Of a stretch of 39,585 bases of DNA, positions 19,724 to 29,012 are shown in pieces. The stretch covers positions 1 through 39,585 of the forward strand of contig JAFSEF010000052.1 of NCBI GenBank assembly GCA_017435865.1. The letters run 5' to 3'. The DNA comes from Clostridia bacterium (lineage in GTDB: Bacteria > Bacillota > Clostridia > Oscillospirales > Acutalibacteraceae). A program made the translations under genes and the position numbers. Under the pieces are notes generated by a model. It was not told the origin of the DNA. It worked only from the letters and a program-made list of their open reading frames with translations, and ran no database searches. The stretch's first letter is position 1, and every line of letters begins with the position of its first letter.

Positions 19724-21178
19724 TCAGAAAGTGCCTGTTTCGCCGTAAACACGAAGCAGATCCGGCAACATGCCGAGGAACTTGAAGAGCCAGTTTGTAA
19801 GGGTGTAGAATGCAAGCTTTGCAAATGAAAGCGGTGTGCCGACGTAATAAAGCAGTTCATTGGTGGTGTTGTTACCGCTGAAAGTGGGAACATTTTCACC
19901 GGTTGCCTTGGTGATGGTCAGGGTGTCAACAAGTTTTGCTTCACCGGTTGCATCGCCTACAACATAAGCTTCGAGCACAAGTGTGCCGCCGTCAACGGAA
20001 ATGTGATTGAAGATACCGCCGATGTTGTTTTCATCAACAGAATCAAAATCGGTACCGTTGAAATAGTTGCCGTAACCGTCCTTCTGTACCACACAAGCAT
20101 CAATGTAACTGACAGGCATGAAGTGTTCCTGCAGGAATTCACGGATTTCGTAACGCTTGGAACCTGCAGTACCTGCAAGAACATAAACAGTACCGTCGCC
20201 GTCTTCAGCAACAGCATCACCCTTGAGGGTCTTTGTACGAAGGTACATATGGTCATGACCGGACATAACAATGTCTACATTGCATTTATCAAGCACGGGC
20301 ACAAGAGCATCCTTGAGATAGAGTGCATCGGGCCATTTGCCGTCTTTACCGAGGGTATAGGGAGATTTGTGCATGAATACCATCTTCCAGTCGCAAGCGG
20401 TGGAATTCATGTCATTTTCGAGCCAAAGAAGCTGTGCATCGGTAATGCTCAAAAGGTCATTGGTATTGAGAACAGCACAGTGAATGTTGCCGTAATCAAA
20501 AGAATAGTTGACACCGTTGAGGTTCTGCACACTTTCCTTCGTGTTGAGGTTGAACATATTGTCGAACCAGTTCCACACTCCCAGACCGTCGTGGTTGCCG
20601 GATACGGGAGCAATGGTGGTGTTGCGGTTGATGTCAGCCATGGCTTCATCATAATAATCCCATTCTTCATTGGTGGAATCGTTGGTGAAGTCACCAAGGT
20701 TTACAATCAGGTCATTTTCGGGATACATTTCGAGTGCCTTGTCAACAACTGCAGCACCTTTTTCAAAGTTCTCAAGATTGCTTGCCTGGATATCTGCAAT
20801 CACAACGAAATCAACTTTATCGTCGCCGTCATCGGTTGTGAAGGTACCCTGTTCACTCCATACAGTGCCGTTACCGACTTTGTAGGTATAAGTTGTGCCG
20901 GGTTCAAGATCTTTGAGCAGCACTTTGTGTACAAAGTTGCCGTCCCATTCTGCACTGCTGCCTTCTGCGGTGTATTCATTCACACCGTCCGAATAAGCTA
21001 CAACAGAAGCCGTGTCAATGTTTGTATACCATGTAATACCTCTTTGCGTTGCAAGACTACCGTTGACAGCACAGCTGATTCTGAACGGTTCATTCTCTGC
21101 TGCAAAAACAAAGGGTGCACAGGTTGCAACCAAAAGAACAGACAAGAGAACACACAAAACTTTTTTCGTCAGTTTCAT
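19724..21178 (-). CDS. Secreted metallophosphoesterase with N-terminal Fn3-like domain (purple acid phosphatase type)
   Basis: 484 residues. Residues 1-26 are a signal peptide (KVLCVLLSVLLVATCAPFVFA), so the protein acts outside the membrane. Residues ~30-115 form a beta-sandwich typical of purple acid phosphatase N-domains (RGITWYTNIDTASVVAY, VLLKDLEPGTTYTYKVG). The calcineurin-like domain follows with its metal motifs in order: ADIQ, NLGDFTND, SGNHDG, FMHKSPYT and MSGHDHMYLR. A C-terminal stretch of about 40 residues (FAKLAFYTLTNWLFKFLGMLPDLL) is hydrophobic and amphipathic and may hold it at the membrane. It probably releases phosphate from organic esters; the substrate is unknown. It has its own promoter, divergent from alaS. 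Confidence 0.9.
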   Translation of the reverse strand: MKLTKKVLCVLLSVLLVATCAPFVFAAENEPFRISCAVNGSLATQRGITWYTNIDTASVVAYSDGVNEYTAEGSSAEWDGNFVHKVLLKDLEPGTTYTYKVGNGTVWSEQGTFTTDDGDDKVDFVVIADIQASNLENFEKGAAVVDKALEMYPENDLIVNLGDFTNDSTNEEWDYYDEAMADINRNTTIAPVSGNHDGLGVWNWFDNMFNLNTKESVQNLNGVNYSFDYGNIHCAVLNTNDLLSITDAQLLWLENDMNSTACDWKMVFMHKSPYTLGKDGKWPDALYLKDALVPVLDKCNVDIVMSGHDHMYLRTKTLKGDAVAEDGDGTVYVLAGTAGSKRYEIREFLQEHFMPVSYIDACVVQKDGYGNYFNGTDFDSVDENNIGGIFNHISVDGGTLVLEAYVVGDATGEAKLVDTLTITKATGENVPTFSGNNTTNELLYYVGTPLSFAKLAFYTLTNWLFKFLGMLPDLLRVYGETGTF

Positions 21179-21244
21179 AGAAATTCCTCCGTAAAACGAA
21201 AAATGTAAAAGGGCAATGACTGTGTTTTGCCTTTCTGAAATATT

Positions 21245-21273
21245 ATTTTAACATATCTTTCTGCGATTTACAA
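21245..21273 (-). promoter_or_regulatory. Predicted sigma-A promoter of the secreted metallophosphoesterase gene
   Basis: On the minus strand TTGTAA (21273-21268), 17 bases, TAAAAT (21250-21245) preceded by TGT as an extended -10. It leaves a leader of about 60 bases with GGAGGAA as binding site. Confidence 0.6.
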
Positions 21274-21296
21274 GCAAAATTTCTGAAACAATCGCA

Positions 21297-21325
21297 TTGA
21301 CAAACCCTGTTACAATGAGTATAAT
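21297..21325 (+). promoter_or_regulatory. Strong sigma-A promoter of the alaS operon
   Basis: TTGACA (21297-21302), 17 bases, TATAAT (21320-21325): both hexamers and the spacing are consensus. The transcript would start near 21332, about 55 bases before the alaS ATG, which leaves no room for a T-box. Confidence 0.85.
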
Positions 21326-21386
21326 TTATTAGATATTAAATAATATTAAAAGAATTTTCTTTTAAATTGAAAGGACACAAACCGTT

Positions 21387-24014
21387 ATGCAATGGACAGG
21401 TCTTAATGAAATCAGAGAAAAATATCTTCATTTTTTTGAAACAAAAGAACATCTGCGTCTACCCAGCTTTCCGCTGATTCCGCAGGGGGACAAGAGCATT
21501 CTGCTCATCAACGCAGGCATGACTCCTATGAAAAAATATTTCACTGGTGAAATCACTCCGCCCGCAAAGCGTGTAACCACCTGCCAGAAGTGCATCCGCA
21601 CTCCCGACATCGAAAGCGTCGGCATCACCGCACGTCACGGCACCTATTTTGAAATGCTCGGCAACTTCTCGTTCGGCGACTACTTCAAACGCGAAGCCAC
21701 CGCATGGGCAAAGGAATTCTTCACCGAAGTGATGGAAATGCCTCTGGACAGACTCTACTTCACCGTTTACGAAGAAGACGACGAAGCATGGGACATCTGG
21801 ACCAAGGAACACGGCATTGCAGAAGACCATATGCTCAGACTCGGCAAAAAGGACAACTTCTGGGAACACGGTGCAGGCCCCTGCGGACCTTGCTCTGAAA
21901 TCCACTTTGACCGCGGTGAAAAATACGGCTGCGGCAAGCCCGACTGCGGCGTTGAATGCGAATGCGACCGTTGGGTCGAAATCTGGAATCTTGTTTTCAC
22001 ACAGTTTGAAAACGACGGCAACGGCAACTACACAAGACTTGCACATCCCAACATCGACACAGGCATGGGGCTTGAAAGACTCGCTTGTGTCATGCAGGAT
22101 GTCGATAACATTTTTGAAGTCGACACCATCCGCAAGATCATGGAACACGTGATGCAGATTTCGGGTGTCACCTACCACACCGATCCGAAAAAGGATATGT
22201 CGCTGCGTGTTGTGACCGACCATATCCGTTCCACCACCATGATGATCAGTGACGGTGTTCTGCCCTCCAACGAAGGCAGAGGCTATGTGCTTCGCAGACT
22301 TCTTCGCAGGGCTGCAAGACACGGCAGACTGCTGGGCATCGAAAGACCCTTCCTGACGGAAGTCTGCGAAACGGTCATTGCCGAAAACGAGGGTGCATAT
22401 CCCGTGCTTCGTGAAAAGCACGACTACATCATCAAAATCATTGCCACCGAAGAAGAAAGCTTCTCAAGAACCATCGACTCCGGCATGAAAATGCTTGACG
22501 AAATGATTGCAAACGGTGACGGCAAGACCCTTTCGGGTGAAGATGCATTCCGTCTTTCCGATACTTACGGATTCCCGATTGACCTGACCAAGGAAATCCT
22601 TGCAGAAAAGAACATCACGGTTGACGAAGAAGCATTCCGTGCTCTTGTTAAGAAACAGCGTGAAACCGCACGTGCCGCCCGTAAGGATGCAGGTGCAGAT
22701 GCATGGAAGAATGCAGGCGTTGCACTCAATGACATCCCTGCAACCGTTTTCACAGGCTACACCGCAACCGAGGACGAAGGCAAGGTACTCGGCATTGTGA
22801 TGAACGGTGAAAGAACCGAAACAGCAGAAGCCGACAGCGAAGCCGTGCTTGTGCTTGACAAGACCGCATTTTATGCCGAAAGCGGCGGACAGGTCGGTGA
22901 CACAGGTGTGATTACAGGCGACGGATTTGAATTCGTTGTCACCAACACAACCAAGCCCCCGACGGGCATTTTCCTGCATGCAGGCTTTGTGCAGGAAGGC
23001 ACGGTCAGTGCAAATACAGCAGTGAAGACCGCTGTGGATGCCGGCAAGCGTGCTGCCACTGAACGCAACCACACAAGTGCACATCTTCTGCAGTATGCAC
23101 TTCGCACCGTACTCGGCACCCATGTTGAACAGGCAGGCTCTTACGTATCCCCCGACGAAGTCCGTTTTGACTTCACACATTTCTCTGCACTGACCGCAGA
23201 AGAAATTGCAAAGGTTGAGCAGCTCGTAAACGAACAGATTCTTTCTGCAAAAGCAGTGCTGACCGACGAAATGAGCATTGAAGATGCCAAGAAGATCGGT
23301 GCAATGGCTCTGTTCGGAGAAAAATACGGCGACACCGTCCGCGTTGTCAGAGCAGGTGACTCCACCGAGCTTTGCGGCGGTACACACGTGAAGAACACCG
23401 GCAACATCGGTCTGTTCAAGATCGTCAGCGAATCCTCCGTTGCATCGGGTGTCCGCAGAATCACGGGTGTGACAGGCTTCAACACCTACGCTTACCTCAA
23501 CCGCACCCTCGAAACCGTGCACGCAGCAGCCGCAGCCCTCAAACTCGGCAATGCAAACGACCTTGTCAACAAGGTAACGGCCGTTGCCGCTGACCTGAAG
23601 AATAAGGAACGCGAGATCGACAAACTCAAAGCAGATCTTGCACAGGCAAAAGCTGCCGACATTTTCACCGTTGCAGGTGAAGTGAACGGCATCAAGGTTA
23701 TCACCGCCAACCTCGGCGAAACCGATGTCAACACCCTTCGCACCATGCTTGACTCCGCAAAGAACGAAGACTGCGTTGCCGTTCTTGCAGGCATCAACAG
23801 CGAAAAAGGCTCTGTTTCCTTCGCTTGTGCAACAGGCAAAAACGCTGTCTCCAAGGGTGCACACGCAGGCAACATCGTGCGTGCGGTTGCACAGATCGCA
23901 GGCGGTGCCGGCGGCGGCAAACCCGACAGTGCCATGGCAGGCGGTAAGGACATTACAAAAACAGACGAAGCTCTTGCAGCCGTCCTCGGCATTGCACAGG
24001 GCATGATCAAATAA
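21387..24014 (+). CDS. alaS: Alanyl-tRNA synthetase
   Basis: 875 residues, full length. It charges tRNA-Ala in the cytoplasm. The class II catalytic core has the N-terminal start LNEIREKYLHFFETKEHLRLPS, INAGMTPMKKYF, TCQKCIRTPDIESVG, FEMLGNFSFGDYFK and the motif 3 region NIDTGMGLERLACV. The editing domain carries the HTSAHLLQYAL zinc histidines and CGGTHVKNTGNIG, and the C-terminal DHHA1 domain ends with GGAGGGKPDSAMAGG. GAAAGG lies upstream of the ATG. Codon use here is highly biased (few rare codons), as expected for a strongly expressed gene, and this creates long spurious open frames on the opposite strand. It heads the operon alaS-HIT-comEC-holA-rnmV. Confidence 0.98.
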   Translation: MQWTGLNEIREKYLHFFETKEHLRLPSFPLIPQGDKSILLINAGMTPMKKYFTGEITPPAKRVTTCQKCIRTPDIESVGITARHGTYFEMLGNFSFGDYFKREATAWAKEFFTEVMEMPLDRLYFTVYEEDDEAWDIWTKEHGIAEDHMLRLGKKDNFWEHGAGPCGPCSEIHFDRGEKYGCGKPDCGVECECDRWVEIWNLVFTQFENDGNGNYTRLAHPNIDTGMGLERLACVMQDVDNIFEVDTIRKIMEHVMQISGVTYHTDPKKDMSLRVVTDHIRSTTMMISDGVLPSNEGRGYVLRRLLRRAARHGRLLGIERPFLTEVCETVIAENEGAYPVLREKHDYIIKIIATEEESFSRTIDSGMKMLDEMIANGDGKTLSGEDAFRLSDTYGFPIDLTKEILAEKNITVDEEAFRALVKKQRETARAARKDAGADAWKNAGVALNDIPATVFTGYTATEDEGKVLGIVMNGERTETAEADSEAVLVLDKTAFYAESGGQVGDTGVITGDGFEFVVTNTTKPPTGIFLHAGFVQEGTVSANTAVKTAVDAGKRAATERNHTSAHLLQYALRTVLGTHVEQAGSYVSPDEVRFDFTHFSALTAEEIAKVEQLVNEQILSAKAVLTDEMSIEDAKKIGAMALFGEKYGDTVRVVRAGDSTELCGGTHVKNTGNIGLFKIVSESSVASGVRRITGVTGFNTYAYLNRTLETVHAAAAALKLGNANDLVNKVTAVAADLKNKEREIDKLKADLAQAKAADIFTVAGEVNGIKVITANLGETDVNTLRTMLDSAKNEDCVAVLAGINSEKGSVSFACATGKNAVSKGAHAGNIVRAVAQIAGGAGGGKPDSAMAGGKDITKTDEALAAVLGIAQGMIK

Positions 24015-24034
24015 ATTAACAAAGGAGAACCACC

Positions 24035-24373
24035 ATGGACGGTTGTATTTTCTGCAAAATCGCCGCGGGTGAAATTCCGTCAAGAAAAGCGTATGAAGAC
24101 GATCGTGTTCTTGCTTTCTATGACCTTGAACCGCAGGCTCCGACCCACATTTTAGTGATCCCCAAGCAGCATATTGCATGGGCAAATGACATCACTCCCG
24201 AAAACAGTGCAGACATTGCACACATTTTTGAAGTGATTCCGCAGATCGCAAAGGAACTCGGCTTCACCGATTACCGCATTGTCAACAACTGCGGTGATCA
24301 GGCAGGACAAACCGTAAAGCATCTGCATTTCCATGTGCTTTCGGGCAGAGATTTTACATGGCCTCCCGGCTAA
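24035..24373 (+). CDS. HIT family nucleotide-binding protein (Hint type)
   Basis: 112 residues. The histidine triad HLHFHV at residues 96-101 and the N-terminal CIFCKIAAGEIPS are typical of the Hint/HinT branch, which hydrolyses nucleoside phosphoramidates such as adenosine 5'-monophosphoramidate and aminoacyl adenylates. Further family marks are YDLEPQAPTHILVIPK and NNCGDQAGQTV. It lies 20 bases behind alaS with AGGAG before the ATG. Because HinT enzymes can clear aminoacyl-AMP, a link with a tRNA synthetase is plausible but inferred. Confidence 0.93.
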   Translation: MDGCIFCKIAAGEIPSRKAYEDDRVLAFYDLEPQAPTHILVIPKQHIAWANDITPENSADIAHIFEVIPQIAKELGFTDYRIVNNCGDQAGQTVKHLHFHVLSGRDFTWPPG

Positions 24374-24379
24374 AATAAA

Positions 24380-26542
24380 ATGAAGCGTCCGTTTCTGACA
24401 ATCGGACTTGCAATGTTGTGCTCGATGTATGCCTTGTTTTACATCGGCACAACCTGCACTGTAGCGGCTGCAGCTGTTTTGGTGACAGCAGCCGCTGTTT
24501 GTGCGTTTTTCCGCCGCAGAGAATCCGCATTGCTGTTTTTGACAGCCATTGCAGTTCTCACGGCGGTTTGCTGTTTTACCTATGCCGATCGGTGTAAGGT
24601 ACAACCTTCCCTGCTGTATTGCGGTGAGAACGTATCGGTTTCGGGAACGCTTTCAGACTATCCCGTCAAAACAAACGAACGATATGTTTATACTCTGAAA
24701 AACTGCACCATTGCAGAAGAACAGACCGACATCACCATTCAGTTATCCGAATCGGCTCTTTACAAATGCAAACCGGGCGACCGTCTGCATTTTGTTGCGA
24801 CAAAGCTGTACAGCAATCTCGAAAATGACCAACAGTATTACTTTTCAACGCTTGCCCGCGGGGAATGGATGCGTGCTTATACGCAGCATGTCACCGTTGA
24901 GCAAACGGATGATTATAACAGGTATGCAGCCAAGCATCTTCGGCACACAATTCTGCAATCCCTGCAAAAACGCTTACCGACAAAAACTGCGGCTGTGGTC
25001 AGTGCACTGGTACTCGGTGACAAAACCAATCTTGACAGACAGACGGAACTCATTTTCCGACTCAGCGGATTGTCGCATCTGTTTGCTGTTTCCGGTTTTC
25101 ACGTTTCATTCTGGACAGGACTTGTCATTGCTGCCTTCGGCAATCGCAAACACAGGAAGAAGGTATCCGTTGCTGCCATCGCTTTCTTAGTGTTCTTTAT
25201 GGCATTGACGGGTTTTTCCGCATCGGTCTGCCGTGCAGGCATCATGCTGCTGACCGTATGCACGGGCAACCTGTTCCGCCGTGATGCGGACAGCCTGAAC
25301 TCTCTCGGACTTGCACTGACAGTATTGCTGCTTGCAAATCCCTTTTCGGCAGCCGATGCTTCCCTTTTGTTTTCGGCAAGTGCAACCGCGGCGATTCTGT
25401 TGACAAGCGAACCGACAGAAAAATATGTTTTACAGCCGATTGCAAACAAAATAAGCAACAAAAACATCCGCAAATATGTTTTATCTGCCTGTAATCTTCT
25501 GTGTCTGAGCACAAGTATCAGCATCTGCCTGTTGCCGTTGACAAGCTTGTTTTTCGGTTCAGTATCGCTGTTGACCCCTTTTGCAAATCTGTTTTGTATG
25601 TTCCCTGCACAAATAACAATGGTACTGGGAATGTTTGCTCAGATTTTTCATCGCATTCCCTGGTTTTCGGATTTTCTGTTCCGCCTGACGGAAATTTCGT
25701 GTGACATTCTGCTGCAACTGACTTCCCTTTTTGCAAATGCCTCTTTCAGCAGAATCATACTGCACACAGATATGATCATGCTGTGGGCTGCAGTAAGTAT
25801 CGTAATCATTTTCACGGTCAGCAGGATTTACAAAAGGCAAACACGCAGAATTGCCGCCTATGCCATGGCGTGCTGCTGCCTGCTGTTGCTTTTAATGAAT
25901 ATCAGCCTTTTTCAGACCCGGAACGATATCACCGTACACATTCAGAATGCGGGCAACGGAAGCTGTATTTCCGTTCACAACAAAAACGGGGATGCTGCCG
26001 TATTCGGTTGCGGCGGCAATGAATACACAGCAGAAAGCCTGCACAATTACCTGTTGTCAAACAGTGCGGCTGACACTGCACTGCTGCTGATTCCGCGTCA
26101 GCAGGAAACCGAATCCGCCAATGCAAAGTATCTGACACAACTGCTTTCCCCGGACAGCATTATAAGTGCTGTTCCGACAGAAACAAGCAACACCCTTCTT
26201 TGCGACAGTGCACAGCTTACCCTTTGGGAAGGCTGCAATCTGTATTACAAAAACACCGAAAACTTCAGCGGTGTCAGTATACAGGCAAACGGAAAAAACA
26301 TTGTTTTGTGCTTTTCTCCGTCTTCCGATTTCACAACTGCAGAAGACTGCTTCAGAAGCGGTGACTTGCTCATCTGCCGTCAATCCGTCCCCGTGACGGT
26401 TGACCATGCAGCTTATGAAGAAATTATACTGAGTGCAGACAAACCCCTTGCACTTTATCATTATCCGCAAGCGATTACACAAAAAACAATCTCAACCGCC
26501 GACGAAGGCAGCATTGAGAGAATACTCCGACAAGGCAGGTAA
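24380..26542 (+). CDS. comEC: ComEC/Rec2 family DNA-uptake channel with degenerate nuclease domain
   Basis: 720 residues. ComEC conducts single-stranded DNA across the cytoplasmic membrane during transformation. N-terminal membrane helices (residues ~4-70) flank a DUF4131/OB-like region. The competence domain follows with VSALVLGDKTNLDRQTE, LSGLSHLFAVSGFHVSFW (about residues 230-250) and several more helices to about 505. The soluble C-terminal part from ~515 is where other ComEC proteins have a metallo-beta-lactamase fold with DVGQGD and THPDADH motifs; here the matching places read QNAGNGS and LLLIPRQQETES, so the metal ligands are absent. It starts 6 bases after the HIT gene, with no good binding site, suggesting translational coupling. 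Confidence 0.9.
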   Translation: MKRPFLTIGLAMLCSMYALFYIGTTCTVAAAAVLVTAAAVCAFFRRRESALLFLTAIAVLTAVCCFTYADRCKVQPSLLYCGENVSVSGTLSDYPVKTNERYVYTLKNCTIAEEQTDITIQLSESALYKCKPGDRLHFVATKLYSNLENDQQYYFSTLARGEWMRAYTQHVTVEQTDDYNRYAAKHLRHTILQSLQKRLPTKTAAVVSALVLGDKTNLDRQTELIFRLSGLSHLFAVSGFHVSFWTGLVIAAFGNRKHRKKVSVAAIAFLVFFMALTGFSASVCRAGIMLLTVCTGNLFRRDADSLNSLGLALTVLLLANPFSAADASLLFSASATAAILLTSEPTEKYVLQPIANKISNKNIRKYVLSACNLLCLSTSISICLLPLTSLFFGSVSLLTPFANLFCMFPAQITMVLGMFAQIFHRIPWFSDFLFRLTEISCDILLQLTSLFANASFSRIILHTDMIMLWAAVSIVIIFTVSRIYKRQTRRIAAYAMACCCLLLLLMNISLFQTRNDITVHIQNAGNGSCISVHNKNGDAAVFGCGGNEYTAESLHNYLLSNSAADTALLLIPRQQETESANAKYLTQLLSPDSIISAVPTETSNTLLCDSAQLTLWEGCNLYYKNTENFSGVSIQANGKNIVLCFSPSSDFTTAEDCFRSGDLLICRQSVPVTVDHAAYEEIILSADKPLALYHYPQAITQKTISTADEGSIERILRQGR

Positions 26543-26546
26543 AAAA

Positions 26547-27605
26547 ATGGCCATCCTGAACGAAGATTCTTTGAGAAAACTCCTGAAAACAGAAACACCG
26601 CACGGACTGTTTTGTCTGTACGGTGAAGATATGTATTTAAAAGATTTTTATTTGAAAAAGCTGATTGATGCTGCCATAGATCCTGCATTTGCCGCTTTCA
26701 ACCTGCGTACGTTTGTACGCAATGAACATGAACTGACGGACATTCTGGAAGCAACGGAAGCACTGCCGATGATGAGTGAATACCAATGCGTACTCTTACG
26801 TGATTATCCGCTGCAGGATTTGCTGAAAGATGATTTTGAGGTACTTTCGGATACGATCAAAAATCTTCCCGAAAGCACTCTGCTTATTTTCTTTTTCAGC
26901 GACCCGGCTGTCGAATACAACACAAAAAAACCTGACAAGCTGACAAAATACTTTGATCTGTTTCAAAAGCATGGTGTGCTTGTCAATTTTGCTCACCGTA
27001 CCCCGTCATCCATAGCCAAAATGCTTGTCAGCGGTGCAAAAGAACGCGGAACAAGCATTGATGCACAAACAGCATCGTACCTCATAGACCGTGCAGGTAC
27101 CGACCTGCAGACTTTGTTCAATGAATTCAACAAAGTCTGTGCGTATGCCTGCGGTGAGCCTGTAACGGAAGCAATGATCAACGAATGCGTACAGCAAACC
27201 GTTGAAGCCTCTGTTTTTGATATCAGTCATGCCCTGCTGACAGGCAATGCGGACCGTGCATTTGAGATTCTTCATGAACTGATGCGTCAGAAAAGTGAAG
27301 CCCAGACCATCATCGGTGCCATGGCATTCAACTGGGCAGATTTGTACAGAGCCAAGGCAGCTTTGTTGAGTGATCATCGGCTTTCGGATTACCAAGGGTA
27401 CAATTACCAGACAAAATCCGCAACTGCCATAGAAAAAACAATCCGCGATGCCCGCCTTTGCACACTCACACAAATCAAATCCGCATTGGACATTCTGGCA
27501 GACACAGATGCACAACTCAAAAGCCGTTCTGTCAACGATGCATTATTATTGGAGGAAACACTTGTCCGTCTGGCAGGTGTTTATGATAAACGTGATAAAA
27601 ACTGA
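26547..27605 (+). CDS. holA: DNA polymerase III subunit delta
   Basis: 352 residues from ATG at 26547, 4 bases after the comEC stop, with AAGGCAGG upstream; an earlier in-frame ATG lies inside comEC and gives a non-family N-terminus. HolA opens the sliding clamp within the clamp loader. Visible are the AAA-like start LFCLYGEDMYLKDFYLKKLI, LEATEALPMMSEYQCVLLRD, the central AKMLVSGAKERG, ASYLIDRAGTDLQTLFNEFNKVCAY, and the C-terminal collar helices (IIGAMAFNWADLYRAKAAL, TDAQLKSRSVNDALLLEETL). The comEC-holA order is common in Firmicutes, which supports the call. Confidence 0.92.
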   Translation: MAILNEDSLRKLLKTETPHGLFCLYGEDMYLKDFYLKKLIDAAIDPAFAAFNLRTFVRNEHELTDILEATEALPMMSEYQCVLLRDYPLQDLLKDDFEVLSDTIKNLPESTLLIFFFSDPAVEYNTKKPDKLTKYFDLFQKHGVLVNFAHRTPSSIAKMLVSGAKERGTSIDAQTASYLIDRAGTDLQTLFNEFNKVCAYACGEPVTEAMINECVQQTVEASVFDISHALLTGNADRAFEILHELMRQKSEAQTIIGAMAFNWADLYRAKAALLSDHRLSDYQGYNYQTKSATAIEKTIRDARLCTLTQIKSALDILADTDAQLKSRSVNDALLLEETLVRLAGVYDKRDKN

Positions 27606-28179
27606 TTATGCCGTTATAGTTGAAGGCAAATACGATAAAATCAAACTCGACTCGCTGTTGGATGCACTGATCATTCCGACAGACGGTTTCGGTATTTTTT
27701 CTGACAAAGAACAACAGCGTTTTCTCAGAAAATTAGCACAGACCAAAGGTCTGCTTGTGATTACCGACAGCGATGCCGCAGGGTTTCGCATCCGTTCATT
27801 CATACACAACATTGCAAAAGACGGCAAAGTTCTGGATGCATACATTCCCGATATCGAGGGCAAAGAAGCACGCAAAGAAAAACCTTCCAAAGAAGGAAAA
27901 CTCGGTGTGGAAGGCATTCCCGCCGAACTGATTGCACTTGCGGTTGAAAGAGCAGGTGTCAGCAGTATTGCAGACGAAACACCACGAAGAAAAATCACCA
28001 ATGCCGATTTATATGAATATGGCCTGACGGGAACTGAAAATGCGTCAGACAATCGCCGCAAATTGTTGCAGGCAGCAGGTCTGCCGACAAGACTTTGCGG
28101 TCAGAATCTGTTGAAAACACTCAATGCGTTCATGCAATATGAGGATTTTTTGGTTTTGGCGGAAAGAATACAGCATTGA
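27583..28179 (+). CDS. rnmV: Ribonuclease M5-like TOPRIM protein (DUF4093 type)
   Basis: 198 residues from ATG at 27583, overlapping the end of holA by 23 bases; GGCAGGTG lies just upstream. A GTG at 27592 is an alternative. RNase M5 trims 5S rRNA precursor to its mature ends. The TOPRIM catalytic marks are VIVEGKYDKIKL near the N-terminus (glutamate) and LLVITDSDAAGFRIR (the DxD pair). The C-terminal half, with GKEARKEKPSKEGKLGVEG and RRKLLQAAGLPTRL, matches the DUF4093 region found next to TOPRIM in Clostridial RnmV proteins. No 5S rRNA gene is in the window. The last codons overlap the -35 box of the next gene. Confidence 0.85.
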   Translation: MINVIKTDYAVIVEGKYDKIKLDSLLDALIIPTDGFGIFSDKEQQRFLRKLAQTKGLLVITDSDAAGFRIRSFIHNIAKDGKVLDAYIPDIEGKEARKEKPSKEGKLGVEGIPAELIALAVERAGVSSIADETPRRKITNADLYEYGLTGTENASDNRRKLLQAAGLPTRLCGQNLLKTLNAFMQYEDFLVLAERIQH

Positions 28180-28204
28180 CAGCTCCATTTTTTTTTAGTA
28201 AAAT
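28176..28204 (+). promoter_or_regulatory. Predicted sigma-A promoter of the secreted orphan gene
   Basis: TTGACA (28176-28181), 17 bases, TAAAAT (28199-28204). The -35 overlaps the TGA stop of rnmV, and the spacer contains a run of nine T. The transcript would begin about 45 bases before the ATG. Confidence 0.75.
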
Positions 28205-28254
28205 AGCAATATACGCAGCATTTACACAAGACTGAACAAAGGAAACGAAAAGAT

Positions 28255-29004
28255 ATGAAAAGCAACAAAAAAACAAAAATCCTGTTATGCTTTTTGCTTG
28301 TAATACTTACCGCTGTTTTTACGACAGGTTTTTTTGTTGCAGCCGAAAAACAGAAGCCTGCTGAAGTGTATGCAACAGGTAACGGTTGGGAAAGCAAATA
28401 TGTCAACCGTGTTGACTTTCAAATAGATTCCACTGAATTTGTTTTCATCAAAAGCGACAACGGCAAATATGTGTTCCGTTTTACATTCACAGCAGAAAAA
28501 ACAGAGCCTGACTTTTATGCCATTCTTGACAGCTTTTCATTGACAGGTATTCCCTACACAAAGCTGACCATCACGGCAGATGATGCAAATGACGGTGTTC
28601 TGATGATTCCCGGCAGCATTCTGCCCACCACGAAACAAGAAAAAACGGCTCCGTTGTCATGGACAGCAGAAGTTGAGTTTTCCGCACAACAGGGTGTTAC
28701 TTACACCCCGACACTGCAAATCGGCTACACCTCAGGCACTTCCTATGCACTGAAAGAGAGTTACCGTGCAGATGTACCGTTTACGGTAAAAGTTACCGAT
28801 CTCGGCAATCTGCCGACCGTACTCGATGATGCGGAACGCCTCTTTACACTGGGTATCTACACACAGGATTCGCTTGACACCTTACGCGAAAAAATGGATG
28901 ACATTTACTACGCATTACGCAGTCCGCAAAGCATTACACAAGAGATGATTGACCAATGGCTCACAGAAATTGAAAGCTGCATTTCCGCACTCAAACCGAT
29001 CTGA
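28255..29004 (+). CDS. Secreted or membrane-anchored protein of unknown function
   Basis: 249 residues. The N-terminus MKSNKKTKILLCFLLVILTAV is a basic start with a hydrophobic segment to about residue 30, either a cleaved signal (before AEKQ) or an anchor. Residues ~35-185 look like one or two beta-sandwich units (VDFQIDSTEFVFIKSDNGKY, WTAEVEFSAQQGVTYTP). The C-terminal 65 residues are helical (DDAERLFTLGIYTQDSLDTL, MDDIYYALRSPQSI), in the manner of the short helical FIVAR-like modules of surface proteins. I do not recognise a family. It has its own promoter and terminator, so it is a single-gene unit between rnmV and the kinase. Confidence 0.78.
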   Translation: MKSNKKTKILLCFLLVILTAVFTTGFFVAAEKQKPAEVYATGNGWESKYVNRVDFQIDSTEFVFIKSDNGKYVFRFTFTAEKTEPDFYAILDSFSLTGIPYTKLTITADDANDGVLMIPGSILPTTKQEKTAPLSWTAEVEFSAQQGVTYTPTLQIGYTSGTSYALKESYRADVPFTVKVTDLGNLPTVLDDAERLFTLGIYTQDSLDTLREKMDDIYYALRSPQSITQEMIDQWLTEIESCISALKPI

Positions 29005-29012
29005 CAAACACT

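Noticed and set aside
20003-21208. Long plus-strand frame (401 codons) opposite the secreted metallophosphoesterase; similar frames at 6275-7318 and 1741-2568.
   Set aside because: Low-complexity translations without known motifs lying fully inside well-supported genes on the other strand.
21326-21386. T-box riboswitch for alaS.
   Set aside because: The consensus promoter leaves only about 55 bases of leader, with no AGGGTGG-type T-box sequence and no terminator.
22464-24185. A 573-codon open frame on the strand opposite alaS (also 21459-22421).
   Set aside because: It is an antisense shadow of a highly codon-biased gene: Cys/His-rich, no ribosome binding site, no family resemblance, while alaS is complete on the other strand.
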